A stretch of 64,000 nucleotides of DNA from Villigracilis sp024434165 (GCA_030263665.1 SZPK01000011.1:1-64000); one strand, 5' to 3'. Counted from the stretch's first letter, positions 41,241-49,911 are shown. Numbers and translations: made by a program. Notes: generated by a model not told the origin, from the sequence alone.

Positions 41241-41312
41241 GATTCAACGAGTCAGCGATTCAACGAATCAGTGATTCAGCGAGTCGGCGAATCAGCGATT
41301 CAGCGAGTCGGC
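41241..41312. repeat. Nine tandem 8-nt units
   Basis: From 41241 to 41312 nine consecutive octamers follow GA(T/G/A)TC(A/G)(A/G)C, for example GATTCAGC, GAGTCGGC, GAATCAGC, with a higher-order 24-base period at the right end. It lies between two L,D-transpeptidase genes. The unit is partly self-complementary (GATTC/GAATC), so the array can fold. Confidence 0.85.
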
Positions 41313-41323
41313 GGGTTGGGGAA

Positions 41324-42346
41324 TTATTCGATGATTTCCACCTTGGTCCCCACGCCGCCGTAGGAAAATTCCTTATTGAATGCGACGTTTGGAAAAGTCC
41401 AGCGGTAGAGCCATTTCGCGGCGGCGCAGGTCATGTTGATGCAGCCGTGCGAGCGCGGACGTCCGTAGTCGTTGTGCCAGAACGTGCCGTGAAAGGAAAT
41501 TCCGCTTTTGGTGATGTATTGCACCCAGGGAACGCCGGGCAGGTCGAAGCCGCTCGCGGCAATATCGCCCGCCGCCATGTGCCGCGAGGGACGTTTGTAA
41601 AACGTGATGAAATTCCCCTGCGGTGTGGTGTATGTGCCGCTGCGAAGCCTTCCGCCTGTGGCAACCGGCACGACGAACACAGGCTGGCTGCCTTCATAGG
41701 CAATGACGAGTTGTGAGGCGAGCCTCACCACGATCTTCTTTTCCTTATCCGGCACTTCGGGGGAAAGGGGCGCGAGTTCTTCGGCGGTCAGGATGCGCAA
41801 ATGTTCCGCACGGACGTAGTACAACTCGTCCCATTTGTCGTCGAGGATTTGATACCAGACCTGCCCGGTTTCACTGGTGACGACGGCTTTGACCCAGTGC
41901 GTGGTCTCGTAATAGACGCGGTACCCCACCCTGGACTCAAGGTTCGGTTCTTCGTGCGCATCGCTGTATGGCACGCTGACCTCGGCAAGCAAGCCCTCTT
42001 TTGGGATTTCCATCTGCGGCTTGTTGAGGACGGTGCGCACAGGCTGAATGGTCCCCGAATAGACGTAACCTTCCCTGCCGACCTCATACCAGATGCGGTT
42101 GTGGGTCTCGGTCTCTTCGCTGACGGCGGTGTTGGTGATGCCGATGACCGCATCGCGCTGGAGTAATTTGACCTTTGCCCCTTCGAAGGAGGGTTTATCG
42201 TACAGCCAGATCGTGCGCACGGTCACACGTCCCTGCTGGGAGGCGAAAGGGTCTTCCAAATCAAAATTGAGCGGAGGCGCAAGCAAGCCTGCCAGACCCA
42301 TTCCGCTCAATTTCAAAAAGTCTCTTCGAGATAACTTCCGGTTCAT
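41324..42346 (-). CDS. L,D-transpeptidase (YkuD), Tat-type signal, intact motif
   Basis: A 340-residue paralogue of the downstream gene with the same layout: Tat-like signal (SRRDFLKLSGMGLAG), SH3-like repeats, YkuD domain. Its active-site motif is the canonical HGTFWHNDYGRPRSHGCINM. The pair clearly arose by duplication. It is predicted to act on peptidoglycan after export. Confidence 0.9.
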   Translation of the reverse strand: MNRKLSRRDFLKLSGMGLAGLLAPPLNFDLEDPFASQQGRVTVRTIWLYDKPSFEGAKVKLLQRDAVIGITNTAVSEETETHNRIWYEVGREGYVYSGTIQPVRTVLNKPQMEIPKEGLLAEVSVPYSDAHEEPNLESRVGYRVYYETTHWVKAVVTSETGQVWYQILDDKWDELYYVRAEHLRILTAEELAPLSPEVPDKEKKIVVRLASQLVIAYEGSQPVFVVPVATGGRLRSGTYTTPQGNFITFYKRPSRHMAAGDIAASGFDLPGVPWVQYITKSGISFHGTFWHNDYGRPRSHGCINMTCAAAKWLYRWTFPNVAFNKEFSYGGVGTKVEIIE

Positions 42347-42424
42347 CCTTGCAATGATGGCGGCGGCCCGCCGGTGAAATCAAAACACCTTGAGTTTCAT
42401 TGAGGGGCCGCTTCTACGAATCAA

Positions 42425-42460
42425 TAACTCACCTTACGCGATTTCGCCGCAGGGGCGATC
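42425..42460. repeat. Dispersed stem-loop repeat, partial copy
   Basis: TAACTCACCTTACGCG (42425-42440) repeats 19112-19127 with one change and continues into GC-rich sequence (ATTTCGCCGCAGGGGCGAT) that can fold. It lies in the 175-base gap upstream of the two Tat-type YkuD genes. Confidence 0.5.
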
Positions 42461-42521
42461 CGTTTGGGCAAAACAGGCAGCCCATCTGCAAGAAAGGGCC
42501 GCCCCCGCCGCGTAACATCTG

Positions 42522-43457
42522 CTAATAATGGACATTCACCACCGTGCCGACCACCGCAAAGTTATACGCCCATTCGGCATCGGGGATGCTGAGGTTGACA
42601 CAACCGTGACTCATCGGCACGCCGAAATTGTTATGCCAGTATGTGCCGTGAATTCCGTAATCGCCGTGAAAGTACATGATGTACGGCACATCCGGCAGAT
42701 AATAGCCGGGTCCCGACATCGGCGCGGAGCGCAATTTGATCCAGACCTTGAAGCGCCCTGTCACGGTCGGCGTTTGCCACGTGCCGGTGGAGACGATGAA
42801 CGTCCGCATCAGCGTATCGCCTTCGTAGGCATACATACGCTGTTCGGATAAATCCACATCGAACCAGCGCTCGCCGTTCCCCACTCCGCCTGGCGGCGCG
42901 TATGCCACAGCTGTCGGCGCAGCGTACTCAGGCGTGGGAGTATCGGGGACGATCTCCGCCTGCGCCACCGCTTCGGCAGGCTGGTTTGGGTCAACTGCCG
43001 CAACTTGTTCAAGTGTCGCCGTCGGCTGGGTTTCAGGGAGGATTGCCGCTTCGAGCGTGGGAATATCCGTAGGAGGAATGACAACAACCTGTGTGGGCGC
43101 CTCGCTGGGCGGCAGGGATGTAACCGTGGACGTGGGCTGGATTTGCACCGCAGGCTGCGTCGGCTTGGCGATATACACCCGCGCAAACCTCTGGACGGGC
43201 GCCGGCTGCTGATCCTGCGGGGAATATGCGCTGTTGATGATGAACGCCAGCGCCGGAGACCGGACCGCCGACCACGCCGCAAACAGGAAGACGCCGCACC
43301 CCATCACGACCAGCAGAACAGGCAGGATGAAATTCCGCTTCTTTTTTGGACCTTTGGGCTGGCTGCCCTTCAGCGGGTTGACTCTCCTCCGAGGCGCCGT
43401 CTCACCCATGCGCGCCTGGGAGGCCGGTTCCTGTGAATTTGCAAAACGGTTGTTCAT
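42522..43457 (-). CDS. L,D-transpeptidase with N-terminal membrane anchor
   Basis: A 311-residue protein. A basic cytoplasmic head and one membrane helix (about 43-66) are followed by a long Pro/Thr/Ala linker (about 80-190). The YkuD domain has intact HGTYWHNNFGVPMSHGCVNL. The linker should reach into the wall. AAAGG precedes the start. Confidence 0.9.
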   Translation of the reverse strand: MNNRFANSQEPASQARMGETAPRRRVNPLKGSQPKGPKKKRNFILPVLLVVMGCGVFLFAAWSAVRSPALAFIINSAYSPQDQQPAPVQRFARVYIAKPTQPAVQIQPTSTVTSLPPSEAPTQVVVIPPTDIPTLEAAILPETQPTATLEQVAAVDPNQPAEAVAQAEIVPDTPTPEYAAPTAVAYAPPGGVGNGERWFDVDLSEQRMYAYEGDTLMRTFIVSTGTWQTPTVTGRFKVWIKLRSAPMSGPGYYLPDVPYIMYFHGDYGIHGTYWHNNFGVPMSHGCVNLSIPDAEWAYNFAVVGTVVNVHY

Positions 43458-43516
43458 GGGTCACCTTTCACTACGGATAAGCGCTTATCAACATTATAAG
43501 CAAAAAGGCTTGCTTG

Positions 43517-44302
43517 CTACCATTGAATTTCAACCGGCGTGCCCACGTCCGCCCAGTTGTAGAGCGTCTGCGCTTCGTAGGAACCCAGCACCACACACCC
43601 ATAGGAGATGGGCGTGCCGAGATAGCCTGCCCACAACGTTGCGCCGTTCGGCAGGATGGGCAGGGCATGGATTCCGTTTTGCAGGCTCCCTGCCCAGTAA
43701 ATGCCCAGCCAGTGAGGCATCCAGATGTTCCAGGTTGCGCCGTATGCGTTCGGGATTTTGTTCAGCACGCTGAAACTGCCGGTGCGCGTGGCGTTGTTCA
43801 TGCCGGTCGAAGCGACGAAACTATAGATGAGCGTCTCCCCTTCGTAAACGTACATGTGCTGTTGGGAAATATCCACAAGGATGTACTTGCCGCCCGTATA
43901 AACCCCCGGCGGCTGGGCGGATGCCGCATCCTGCACGGCAGGCACGACATACTCGCTGGTGGGCGTATCCACAATGATCTCCGCCTGCGCTGCGGGTTCA
44001 GGCGTGTCTGTGGGAGGCTGCGTCGGTGTTGGCGATGCGGTGGGAGGCAGGGTGGGCGATGGGGTGTAGGTGGGCTTTGCGATGACCGCGTGGGCAAAGG
44101 ACTGCCAGTAGGTGGGAGTTGGCGCAGCATTCATGCTGAACGCCGGGGAGGAGGCAGCCGTCCATGCCGCGGCGGCAAGCGCAAGCAGGAAAAACCCCAG
44201 CATCAAAACCGGGTAAAGGAAATTCCTGCGCGGCGGGGCTGCGGCTGTACGCCGGGTTATGGGATCGGTGTGGGCAGGACGCTCTCGTTGTTGATGAAGC
44301 AT
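43517..44302 (-). CDS. Membrane-anchored YkuD-like protein, SYGC variant
   Basis: A 261-residue protein with the same plan as the adjacent membrane-anchored transpeptidase: basic head, membrane helix (about 28-50), Thr/Pro linker, YkuD domain. The catalytic cysteine remains in PISYGCVVLGS, but the motif His is Tyr. The expected HG-x-H region reads NGIHALPI. Catalysis may be altered. The N-terminal 46 bases overlap the end of the amidase gene in another frame. Confidence 0.8.
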   Translation of the reverse strand: MLHQQRERPAHTDPITRRTAAAPPRRNFLYPVLMLGFFLLALAAAAWTAASSPAFSMNAAPTPTYWQSFAHAVIAKPTYTPSPTLPPTASPTPTQPPTDTPEPAAQAEIIVDTPTSEYVVPAVQDAASAQPPGVYTGGKYILVDISQQHMYVYEGETLIYSFVASTGMNNATRTGSFSVLNKIPNAYGATWNIWMPHWLGIYWAGSLQNGIHALPILPNGATLWAGYLGTPISYGCVVLGSYEAQTLYNWADVGTPVEIQW

Positions 44303-45042
44303 AGAATGCCTTGTGTGATACCTTCGGCGACGACATCCGTCTGTTCGGTGAGGATTTGTCTGTCGAGGTTGAGGAAGCCGGTCTCGATGATGGCGGTGAT
44401 GGTGTTCGGGTCAATTTCCGAGAAGGCGTGGTATTCGGTCATATCCGGCGTGATGCTGTTGGCGTGGAAGGTCAGACCGGTGATCTGCCCGTAGCGGTCT
44501 ACGAGGCAGGCGGTGAGGCGTTGGGCGCGGTTGAGGTCGCGCGTTTCGAGCGAAGCCGCCACCTTGAAGCCGGTCGCCTCTTCGTTGATGTATTCACACG
44601 AATCGTTATGGATGGATACGAGCGCCACTGCGCGGAAACCATTCAGGCGCGTATCGAACTCGTTGAGCAAATCCACCTGGAAACCTTTGGCGGTCAGGCT
44701 GTCGCGCACGAGTGAGGCGATCTTGTAATTCACGTCCACCTCGGTCAGCGTCACTTCGCCGTTTTCGTCGGTGCAGACCGCGCCGGAATCATTGCCCATG
44801 TGACCGGCGACAATGCCAATGCGTAGTTTGGGCTGCGGGGTGGTGAATCCGCTGTCGGGTCCGGTTTGAGGCGTGAGCAGGGTGCGAAGTTGTTCCCGCA
44901 GATTTCCGGCGAACAGGCTGTTCGGCGTCCACGCAGTGAAGAGGGTCGCAATCAGAATCGCCATTCCAATCGTGGAGAAAAAGGCGCTCGGCGCATGAGG
45001 CTTGCGCGGACGGGGGGCGTGTCGTTCTTTCGTAGATTCCAT
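44257..45042 (-). CDS. N-acetylmuramoyl-L-alanine amidase (Amidase_3)
   Basis: A 261-residue protein with an N-terminal membrane helix or signal anchor (about 21-45). The zinc amidase domain has the family metal and catalytic residues: H in AGHMGNDSG, E in TEVDVNYKIA, H in SIHNDS, and E in IIETGFLN. It cleaves the bond between muramic acid and the peptide stem. Its stop overlaps the start of the SYGC-type YkuD gene, indicating joint expression. Confidence 0.9.
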   Translation of the reverse strand: MESTKERHAPRPRKPHAPSAFFSTIGMAILIATLFTAWTPNSLFAGNLREQLRTLLTPQTGPDSGFTTPQPKLRIGIVAGHMGNDSGAVCTDENGEVTLTEVDVNYKIASLVRDSLTAKGFQVDLLNEFDTRLNGFRAVALVSIHNDSCEYINEEATGFKVAASLETRDLNRAQRLTACLVDRYGQITGLTFHANSITPDMTEYHAFSEIDPNTITAIIETGFLNLDRQILTEQTDVVAEGITQGILCFINNESVLPTPIP

Positions 45043-45067
45043 GTTCTATGTAATCTTACCTCAAAAC

Positions 45068-46447
45068 CTAATGCCCAAGTAATCGGACCGCCGCCTGAAT
45101 GGACGGGTCGTTTTCGAAGGTGAAGGTGTCCCAATCCGCATGGGCGATGACGTCCGGCACGATGCCGGTTTCTTCCCAGTTCTCGGACGAATTTGCCGGC
45201 ACAAAAGTTTCCTCCGCAATCCACAGAATCGAGCCGTCGTCGAATTCGTAACCGTGCAGGATTTCGACGTTGCCCAGCGTGGGCTCGCCGACGATTTTGG
45301 CGCGCCCCGCATCCCTCAGGACGCCGGAGAAGATTTCGCCGAAACTGACGGTATCTTCGCTGACGAGGATAACCAGCGGCACGGTCTGCGAGTTGTGGAT
45401 CGGGTCCGCCTCGATGGTGAGCGGGTTGGACTCCCTGCGGCTGGTGAAAGAGCCAAGCCTGCCGGAAGCAAAAAAGGAAAGCAAAGGCTCCACCACACTG
45501 CTGCTCCCGCCGCCGTTGAGGCGGTTATCCAAAATCAAGCCGTCCAGCGGGCCGAAGTTTTCGAGCGCATTCCGCACCTGGTCGGGGATGGTCTGGTCGA
45601 AGAACGTGGGCAGGAAAATGTAACCGACGCGCGATCCGTCGGAAGTGGGCAGGAGGCTGGCTTGAATCACCATCGGGCTTTGAATCCGCTCGCGGACGAC
45701 CATCACCTGGCGCGGCGCTTCGCCGGGCGACTGGACGGTGAGCACCACTGCCGAGCATTCCGGTCCACGAACGAGTTCGATGCGCGCTTCGCCGTCCTGA
45801 ATGATGGGCAGTCCATCCGCGGCAAGGATGCTGTCGTGCGCTTTCAAACCGGCGTGTTCGGCGGGCGAATTGGGGTAGGCGAAGATCAGCGTGACGTGAC
45901 CTTTTTCCTCGAACGGCAGGATGAACGCGCCAATGCCCACGAACTCATCGGTGCCTGCCAGCTGCGCTTCGGATACGGCAACTTCCACCGGCGATTCGAG
46001 ATAGGAATGGTCGTCGTTCAATTCGGCGACGAGGGCTTGCACGGTTTCATAAAACGTTTTGGTATCCACACCCGCTTCGATTTTTTCACGGTGAGTCTTT
46101 TTGAGTCCTTCCCAATCCACGCCGTTGAAATCGGGGTAAACGTACACGTCTTCGATCACACTGACCACATCGTCGAAAACCTGCAATTGAAGTTCCGGCG
46201 GAACGTCGGGATTATCCAGCAGGAAGGGCGTCGGTTCCGCCAGTGCGGTGGCGGCGGGCACGGTGGCGAGCGGCTGGTTCTGGCAGGCGGCTGGGATATA
46301 TGCCGGAGTGGGAATCGCCGGCGTTGCGGTGGCAGGAATGGGCGTTGGGGGCGGCGGGGTTGGGGTGGAGCCTTCGAGCATGCCCGTCAAAAAATTGCAG
46401 GCAAGCGAAGAAAGGACGACAAGAATTGCGAGCGCACGCCGGTTCAT
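45068..46447 (-). CDS. S41-family (C-terminal processing) peptidase lipoprotein
   Basis: A 459-residue protein with a lipobox (LSSLAC, about residue 17), a Thr/Pro linker, and a CTP N-terminal helical region (about 85-150). A PDZ-like domain (PNSPAEHAGLKAHDSILAADG) precedes an S41 catalytic core with the serine in SEDTVSFGEIFS. Where many S41A enzymes have the GKG lysine the sequence reads GNVE (TLGNVEILHG), so the general base may differ. It lies upstream of the amidase and transpeptidases; the context suggests wall or envelope protein turnover. Confidence 0.82.
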   Translation of the reverse strand: MNRRALAILVVLSSLACNFLTGMLEGSTPTPPPPTPIPATATPAIPTPAYIPAACQNQPLATVPAATALAEPTPFLLDNPDVPPELQLQVFDDVVSVIEDVYVYPDFNGVDWEGLKKTHREKIEAGVDTKTFYETVQALVAELNDDHSYLESPVEVAVSEAQLAGTDEFVGIGAFILPFEEKGHVTLIFAYPNSPAEHAGLKAHDSILAADGLPIIQDGEARIELVRGPECSAVVLTVQSPGEAPRQVMVVRERIQSPMVIQASLLPTSDGSRVGYIFLPTFFDQTIPDQVRNALENFGPLDGLILDNRLNGGGSSSVVEPLLSFFASGRLGSFTSRRESNPLTIEADPIHNSQTVPLVILVSEDTVSFGEIFSGVLRDAGRAKIVGEPTLGNVEILHGYEFDDGSILWIAEETFVPANSSENWEETGIVPDVIAHADWDTFTFENDPSIQAAVRLLGH

Positions 46448-46474
46448 GGGATTCTCCTTTTATTTCCACGTAGT

Positions 46475-46592
46475 CGGTCATAAGGTTTTAGAAAACAAAT
46501 TTCTGCTCAAACCGCCGCACCCATTCTGGGCGCCTTCCCCGGCGGCGGGGACGCCGCCGGGAGCATGTTTTTGTAAAGTTTATTTCGACCAA
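46475..46592 (-). repeat. 43-bp dispersed repeat, copy 2, with GC-rich palindrome
   Basis: Positions 46475-46517 are the reverse-complement partner of 17531-17573 (40 of 43 positions). Right of it, CCCCGGCGGCGGGGACGCCGCCGGGAGC (split about 46539-46565) forms a GC-rich stem like the core of the 17263-17356 element, followed by TTATTTCGACC. It lies in the spacer upstream of the S41 gene and may replace or host its promoter. Confidence 0.65.
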
Positions 46593-46693
46593 CTACTTAA
46601 ACACTCAACCGAATCAAGCGACACCCCTTGCGCCCAAGGACATGAAGATGCCGGGCAGGTCCCCGCTTTTGGTTGTTCGGATGCTTGCCGGTT

Positions 46694-47680
46694 TTATTTT
46701 ATTTGATTTTTCCCCGCTGTTTCAAGCAACCTGCCAATGGGCTTCAATTCCGCAACCTGCACGGCAAGGTTCTTCGTTTTGGTGTGTTTATATTGAAACA
46801 CCGGCGTATTTGGCGGGAGCATTTTTGCGTGCCGGGTGAACTCTTCATAAGAGAGACAGCCTGCAATGAAAATATCCATGCCGTAGACCCAAAGGTTGCT
46901 CCAATCGAACGGCGAGATGAGATGCGCTTCCGGGTTCGACTCGCAGCGGATGCCGATACGCGCTTCAGGCAGCCGCCGGACCCGGAGCGCGGCAATGGAA
47001 TAAAACGACTCATCCAGTTTGACCTTGCCCCCCGGCGGGAGGCTGATTCCCTTGCGCTTCATTTCCCGACCCGCATCCTGTCCGTTGATCTCGACGATGA
47101 TTTCCTCCGCCGATTCCGATTTCAGGGTCAATGCCCCAAGCGGATTCCAATTCGACGGCTGGCGCCACGGCTTTGGCATGACGTGGACGAGATGGTGCGG
47201 GAGTCCCCTGGCGATTGCCTTTTGCAGATCCGTATGCGATGCGGCGGCGACCCCTGTGGCAAATGCGAAGATATACACATCATTGTATGCGTGACCGTCG
47301 GCGGCATGGACATCCGCGGGAACCAGCGCGGGAGCGTTTAGCAGGACGGCGGGATTTTCCCTGATGGCTTTGATTTGATTTCGGTCCGAGATGAAAAACG
47401 ACTTGATGCCGCACCTGCGCCCGTCGAGGAATACGTCGAAGCGCTCGTGTTCCGCAAACGAAGCGGTCGCGCGGACTTCGTAGGGGATGTTCAATTGCGA
47501 GAGATGCCGGCGAAACGCCAGTTCCACGGCAATGTTTGCCACCGTGCGGCGCAGTCCATCCGCGAGCGGAGCGCCCGCACGTTCCTGAAGAAATGGCAGG
47601 GAACGAAGCGCGTACGCGATCCCGCCTTCGGTCAGGTCGGCGGTGTAGGGCAGGCGCAGGAGGTCGCTGGGAAGGAGCAT
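46694..47680 (-). CDS. Hypothetical protein, 328 residues
   Basis: A soluble protein with no family I recognise. The middle N-terminal part (ERFDVFLDGRRCGIKSFFISD, split about residues 78-98) has a D-x(n)-x-x-K spacing somewhat like PD-(D/E)XK nucleases, but the second acidic residue is replaced by Cys, so this is weak. The C-terminal half (about 230-328) is beta-rich. Codon use matches the neighbourhood. Ribosome-binding site is poor. Confidence 0.5.
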   Translation of the reverse strand: MLLPSDLLRLPYTADLTEGGIAYALRSLPFLQERAGAPLADGLRRTVANIAVELAFRRHLSQLNIPYEVRATASFAEHERFDVFLDGRRCGIKSFFISDRNQIKAIRENPAVLLNAPALVPADVHAADGHAYNDVYIFAFATGVAAASHTDLQKAIARGLPHHLVHVMPKPWRQPSNWNPLGALTLKSESAEEIIVEINGQDAGREMKRKGISLPPGGKVKLDESFYSIAALRVRRLPEARIGIRCESNPEAHLISPFDWSNLWVYGMDIFIAGCLSYEEFTRHAKMLPPNTPVFQYKHTKTKNLAVQVAELKPIGRLLETAGKNQIK

Positions 47681-47807
47681 GAGATGAGCAGATAGTGATC
47701 AGTAGCCAGTGATCAGTGAGCGGGATTGAGGATGTTGTGTGGGAATGTTGTGCAATGAATTTCCCACTTTCGCCAATCGTAAATCGTCAATCGCAAATCG
47801 TCAATCG
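47681..47807. repeat. Spacer of degenerate short words
   Basis: GTGATCAGT and CAGTGATCAGT words occupy 47693-47718. AATCGTAAATCGTCAATCGC and related words occupy 47776-47810, running into the end of the lipoprotein gene. No gene or conventional regulatory site is seen. Confidence 0.55.
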
Positions 47808-48641
47808 TCACGGTATTGCCGTTGGAGTAGGCAAAACATAATCCACTTCTTGAATCACCAAATCGGTAAACGAGACAACCGCCGCAGTCTCGCCTGCCGA
47901 ACGGACGAAGACCCCCAGGGTGCCAATGGGGAAACTGGGATCGCTGATGCTGAACTGGAATCGCCCGTTGAGGAAGAGCCGCATTTCCCTGCCCACCGCC
48001 CACACCCCAATGCGGACGCTGCCTGGCGCGCCGGGAGGCACGTCCCCGCTGGGGAGCGGCTGCTGCAGGATGAGCCTGATACTGTTCGTCACCCGTTCCG
48101 CGCGGACCGTGCCGTTGCACGCCAGCGCAAAACGATAATACGAGCCGCCGTTCGCGCGCACGAGGATGCCGTAACTATCTTCGCCGCGGCACAGGCTGGG
48201 CTGGGCGGTGATCTCGGCATAGTAGTCTTCGATGAGCAGGTCGCGGCGCAGGCTGGTCATGTAGACCTGGCTTTGTACGGCGAGCGTCAGGCGGTTGTCA
48301 ATGATCTCCGCGCTGGCTTCGTCGGAGGCGGCAGTTTCCCACAGGGAGGATCGGGAGAAGTCGTCGGTGACGAGTTCTGCGCCGAGACCGGGACGCATCT
48401 CCGGGGTGGGGGCTTTGGTGGTGAAAGCCTGGGGCGTGGGAGTTGCCGATGGCGGGAACCAGTTAATGGTCGCAGTGGGAAGCGGGGTCTCCGTTGGGAT
48501 GACCGGCGTGGGCGTGGCGAGCCACGCATCCATTGCAGAGCAGGAAGTCAGCAGCGTCACCGCGAGGAGCGGATGGAATGAGCGGCGGAGCAATCTCCAA
48601 ATACCCAGGAGACTGCTTTGCAATGACATTAGGATACGCAT
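47808..48641 (-). CDS. Lipoprotein with LamG-like beta-sandwich domain
   Basis: A 277-residue protein. A basic N-terminus and hydrophobic stretch end in a lipobox (LLTSC, about residue 34). A Thr/Pro linker (about 43-78) leads to a beta-sandwich (about 90-265) with strands such as DDFSRSSLWET, YYAEITAQPSL, SYGILVRANGGSYYRFAL and IGTLGVFVRSAGETAAVVSFTDL, resembling laminin-G/DUF1080-like glycan-binding domains. Its first codons lie inside a copy of the 21804-21890 repeat, so the start may be at residue 1 or 4. Confidence 0.65.
   Translation of the reverse strand: MRILMSLQSSLLGIWRLLRRSFHPLLAVTLLTSCSAMDAWLATPTPVIPTETPLPTATINWFPPSATPTPQAFTTKAPTPEMRPGLGAELVTDDFSRSSLWETAASDEASAEIIDNRLTLAVQSQVYMTSLRRDLLIEDYYAEITAQPSLCRGEDSYGILVRANGGSYYRFALACNGTVRAERVTNSIRLILQQPLPSGDVPPGAPGSVRIGVWAVGREMRLFLNGRFQFSISDPSFPIGTLGVFVRSAGETAAVVSFTDLVIQEVDYVLPTPTAIP
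48608..48629. repeat. Truncated copy of the ATGTCATTGCG element
   Basis: GGAGACTGCTT (48608-48618) followed at once by GCAATGACAT repeats the right part of the 21804-21890 element with the intervening core deleted. It overlaps the first codons of the minus-strand lipoprotein gene. Confidence 0.5.
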
Positions 48642-48690
48642 TTTATGACATCAATTCATTTCATTATGTCGTAAAATAAAGTTACGACAT
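48641..48690. promoter_or_regulatory. Operator-like triple half-site upstream of the epimerase gene
   Basis: ATGTCGTAA (48666-48674) and TTACGACAT (48682-48690) form a perfect 9+9 bp palindrome around 7 bases. A third half-site, TTTTATGACAT (48641-48651), pairs with ATGTCGTAAAA (48666-48676) with one mismatch. The sites lie in the shared upstream region of two divergent genes. The regulator is unknown. Confidence 0.6.
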
Positions 48691-48706
48691 TCCAGTATAT
48701 CAGGAG

Positions 48707-49732
48707 ATGAAGATGACCGAAAAGCAGGTGCTGGTGACAGGTGCGTGTGGAGAGATTGGTCAGGCGCTCGTGCAGGAACTGGCAAAACGGGGCGGGTACA
48801 AAATCGTAACATCAGACCTGGCGCCGCTGCCGGATTCGATCAAAGACCTGGCAGCGGAACATGTACAGGGGGACCTGGTTTATAAGGTAAAGGTTTTTTA
48901 CGATTACGACTTCGATGTGATCTTCCACCTGGCGGCTTCGCTCTCCTCCAAAGCGGAAGTTGCCACCGAGGAGGCGCATCGCATCAACGTGGAAGGGACG
49001 ATGCAGCTGCTGATGCTGGCGGCGTACCGTTCGGAGAAATACGGCAAGGCAGTGAAGTTCATCTTCCCAAGTTCGATTGCGGCGTATGGGATGCCGGATA
49101 TCGAAGCGAAACGCAGGGCGGGCGCGGTGAAGGAGGAGGAGTGGGATTATCCGCACACGATGTATGGATGCAACAAGTTGTACTGTGAAAAGCTGGGGAT
49201 GTATTACAGCAAGTTCCACGGTCAGAAACATTTGGATGAACACCCGCCGGTCATGCTGGACTTTCGGGCGCTCCGCTTCCCGGGGTTGATCAGCGCCTTT
49301 ACCCTGCCCAGCGGCGGGACGAGCGATTACGGACCCGAAATGCTCCACGCCGCGGCTCAAGGCAGACCTTACGCCTGCTTCGTCCGCCCGGATACGATCA
49401 TTTCCTTTATGGCGATGCCCGATGCGATCAAATCCATGATGATGGTGATGGATGCCCCGCGTAAAAAACTGACGACGAACGTCTACAACGTGGCGGCGTT
49501 CGCCATCACGGCGGAGCAGTTCCGCGAGCGCGCGCTGAAAGCCTTCCCGAATGCGGAAATTACCTTCGAGCCGAACCCGCGCCGCCAGGGCATCGTGGAC
49601 TCGTGGCCCGAAGACATCAACGACTCCCGCGCCCGCAAGGACTGGAACTGGAAACCCGATTACGATGTGGACCGGTTTTTCGAGGAATACTTCCTGCCGG
49701 AGATTCGGAAGAGGTACGGGATTGGAGATTAG
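48707..49732 (+). CDS. NAD-dependent epimerase/dehydratase, L-threonine dehydrogenase-like
   Basis: A 341-residue extended SDR. NAD-binding motif VTGACGEIGQALVQEL at residues 9-24, the FPSSIAAYG segment with catalytic Ser, and Y-x3-K in MYGCNKLYCE. The later PDTIISFMAMPDAIKSMM and YNVAAFAITAEQF segments resemble the UDP-galactose-epimerase-like L-threonine 3-dehydrogenases, which oxidise threonine to 2-amino-3-ketobutyrate. AGGAG precedes the ATG. The alternative is a nucleotide-sugar epimerase. Confidence 0.8.
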   Translation: MKMTEKQVLVTGACGEIGQALVQELAKRGGYKIVTSDLAPLPDSIKDLAAEHVQGDLVYKVKVFYDYDFDVIFHLAASLSSKAEVATEEAHRINVEGTMQLLMLAAYRSEKYGKAVKFIFPSSIAAYGMPDIEAKRRAGAVKEEEWDYPHTMYGCNKLYCEKLGMYYSKFHGQKHLDEHPPVMLDFRALRFPGLISAFTLPSGGTSDYGPEMLHAAAQGRPYACFVRPDTIISFMAMPDAIKSMMMVMDAPRKKLTTNVYNVAAFAITAEQFRERALKAFPNAEITFEPNPRRQGIVDSWPEDINDSRARKDWNWKPDYDVDRFFEEYFLPEIRKRYGIGD

Positions 49733-49787
49733 AGACTGGAGACTGGGGCGGGTTTGAGTCTGCGCTCGCCCTGTCTATAGATTGCAG

Positions 49788-49821
49788 CCCCTACGCAAAA
49801 TCCCTCTGTAAATCGTAGGGG
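49788..49821. repeat. CCCCTACG/CGTAGGGG stem-loop
   Basis: CCCCTACG (49788-49795) pairs with 49814-49821 around an 18-base loop, in a spacer whose left end carries GAGACTGGAGACTGG words (49733-49746). It may serve as a weak terminator after the epimerase gene, or be another dispersed repeat. Confidence 0.45.
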
Positions 49822-49911
49822 CGACCCGCCTCGGTGAAGGGAAAAAACTGAGCGATCTTGATAGATCATCCCGCTGTGCAAGGGAGGTTGTGTTTCGAGT
49901 ACAATTGCGAT

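Noticed and set aside
41241..41312. A CRISPR array
   Set aside because: Units are only 8 bases with no spacers, and no cas genes are present.
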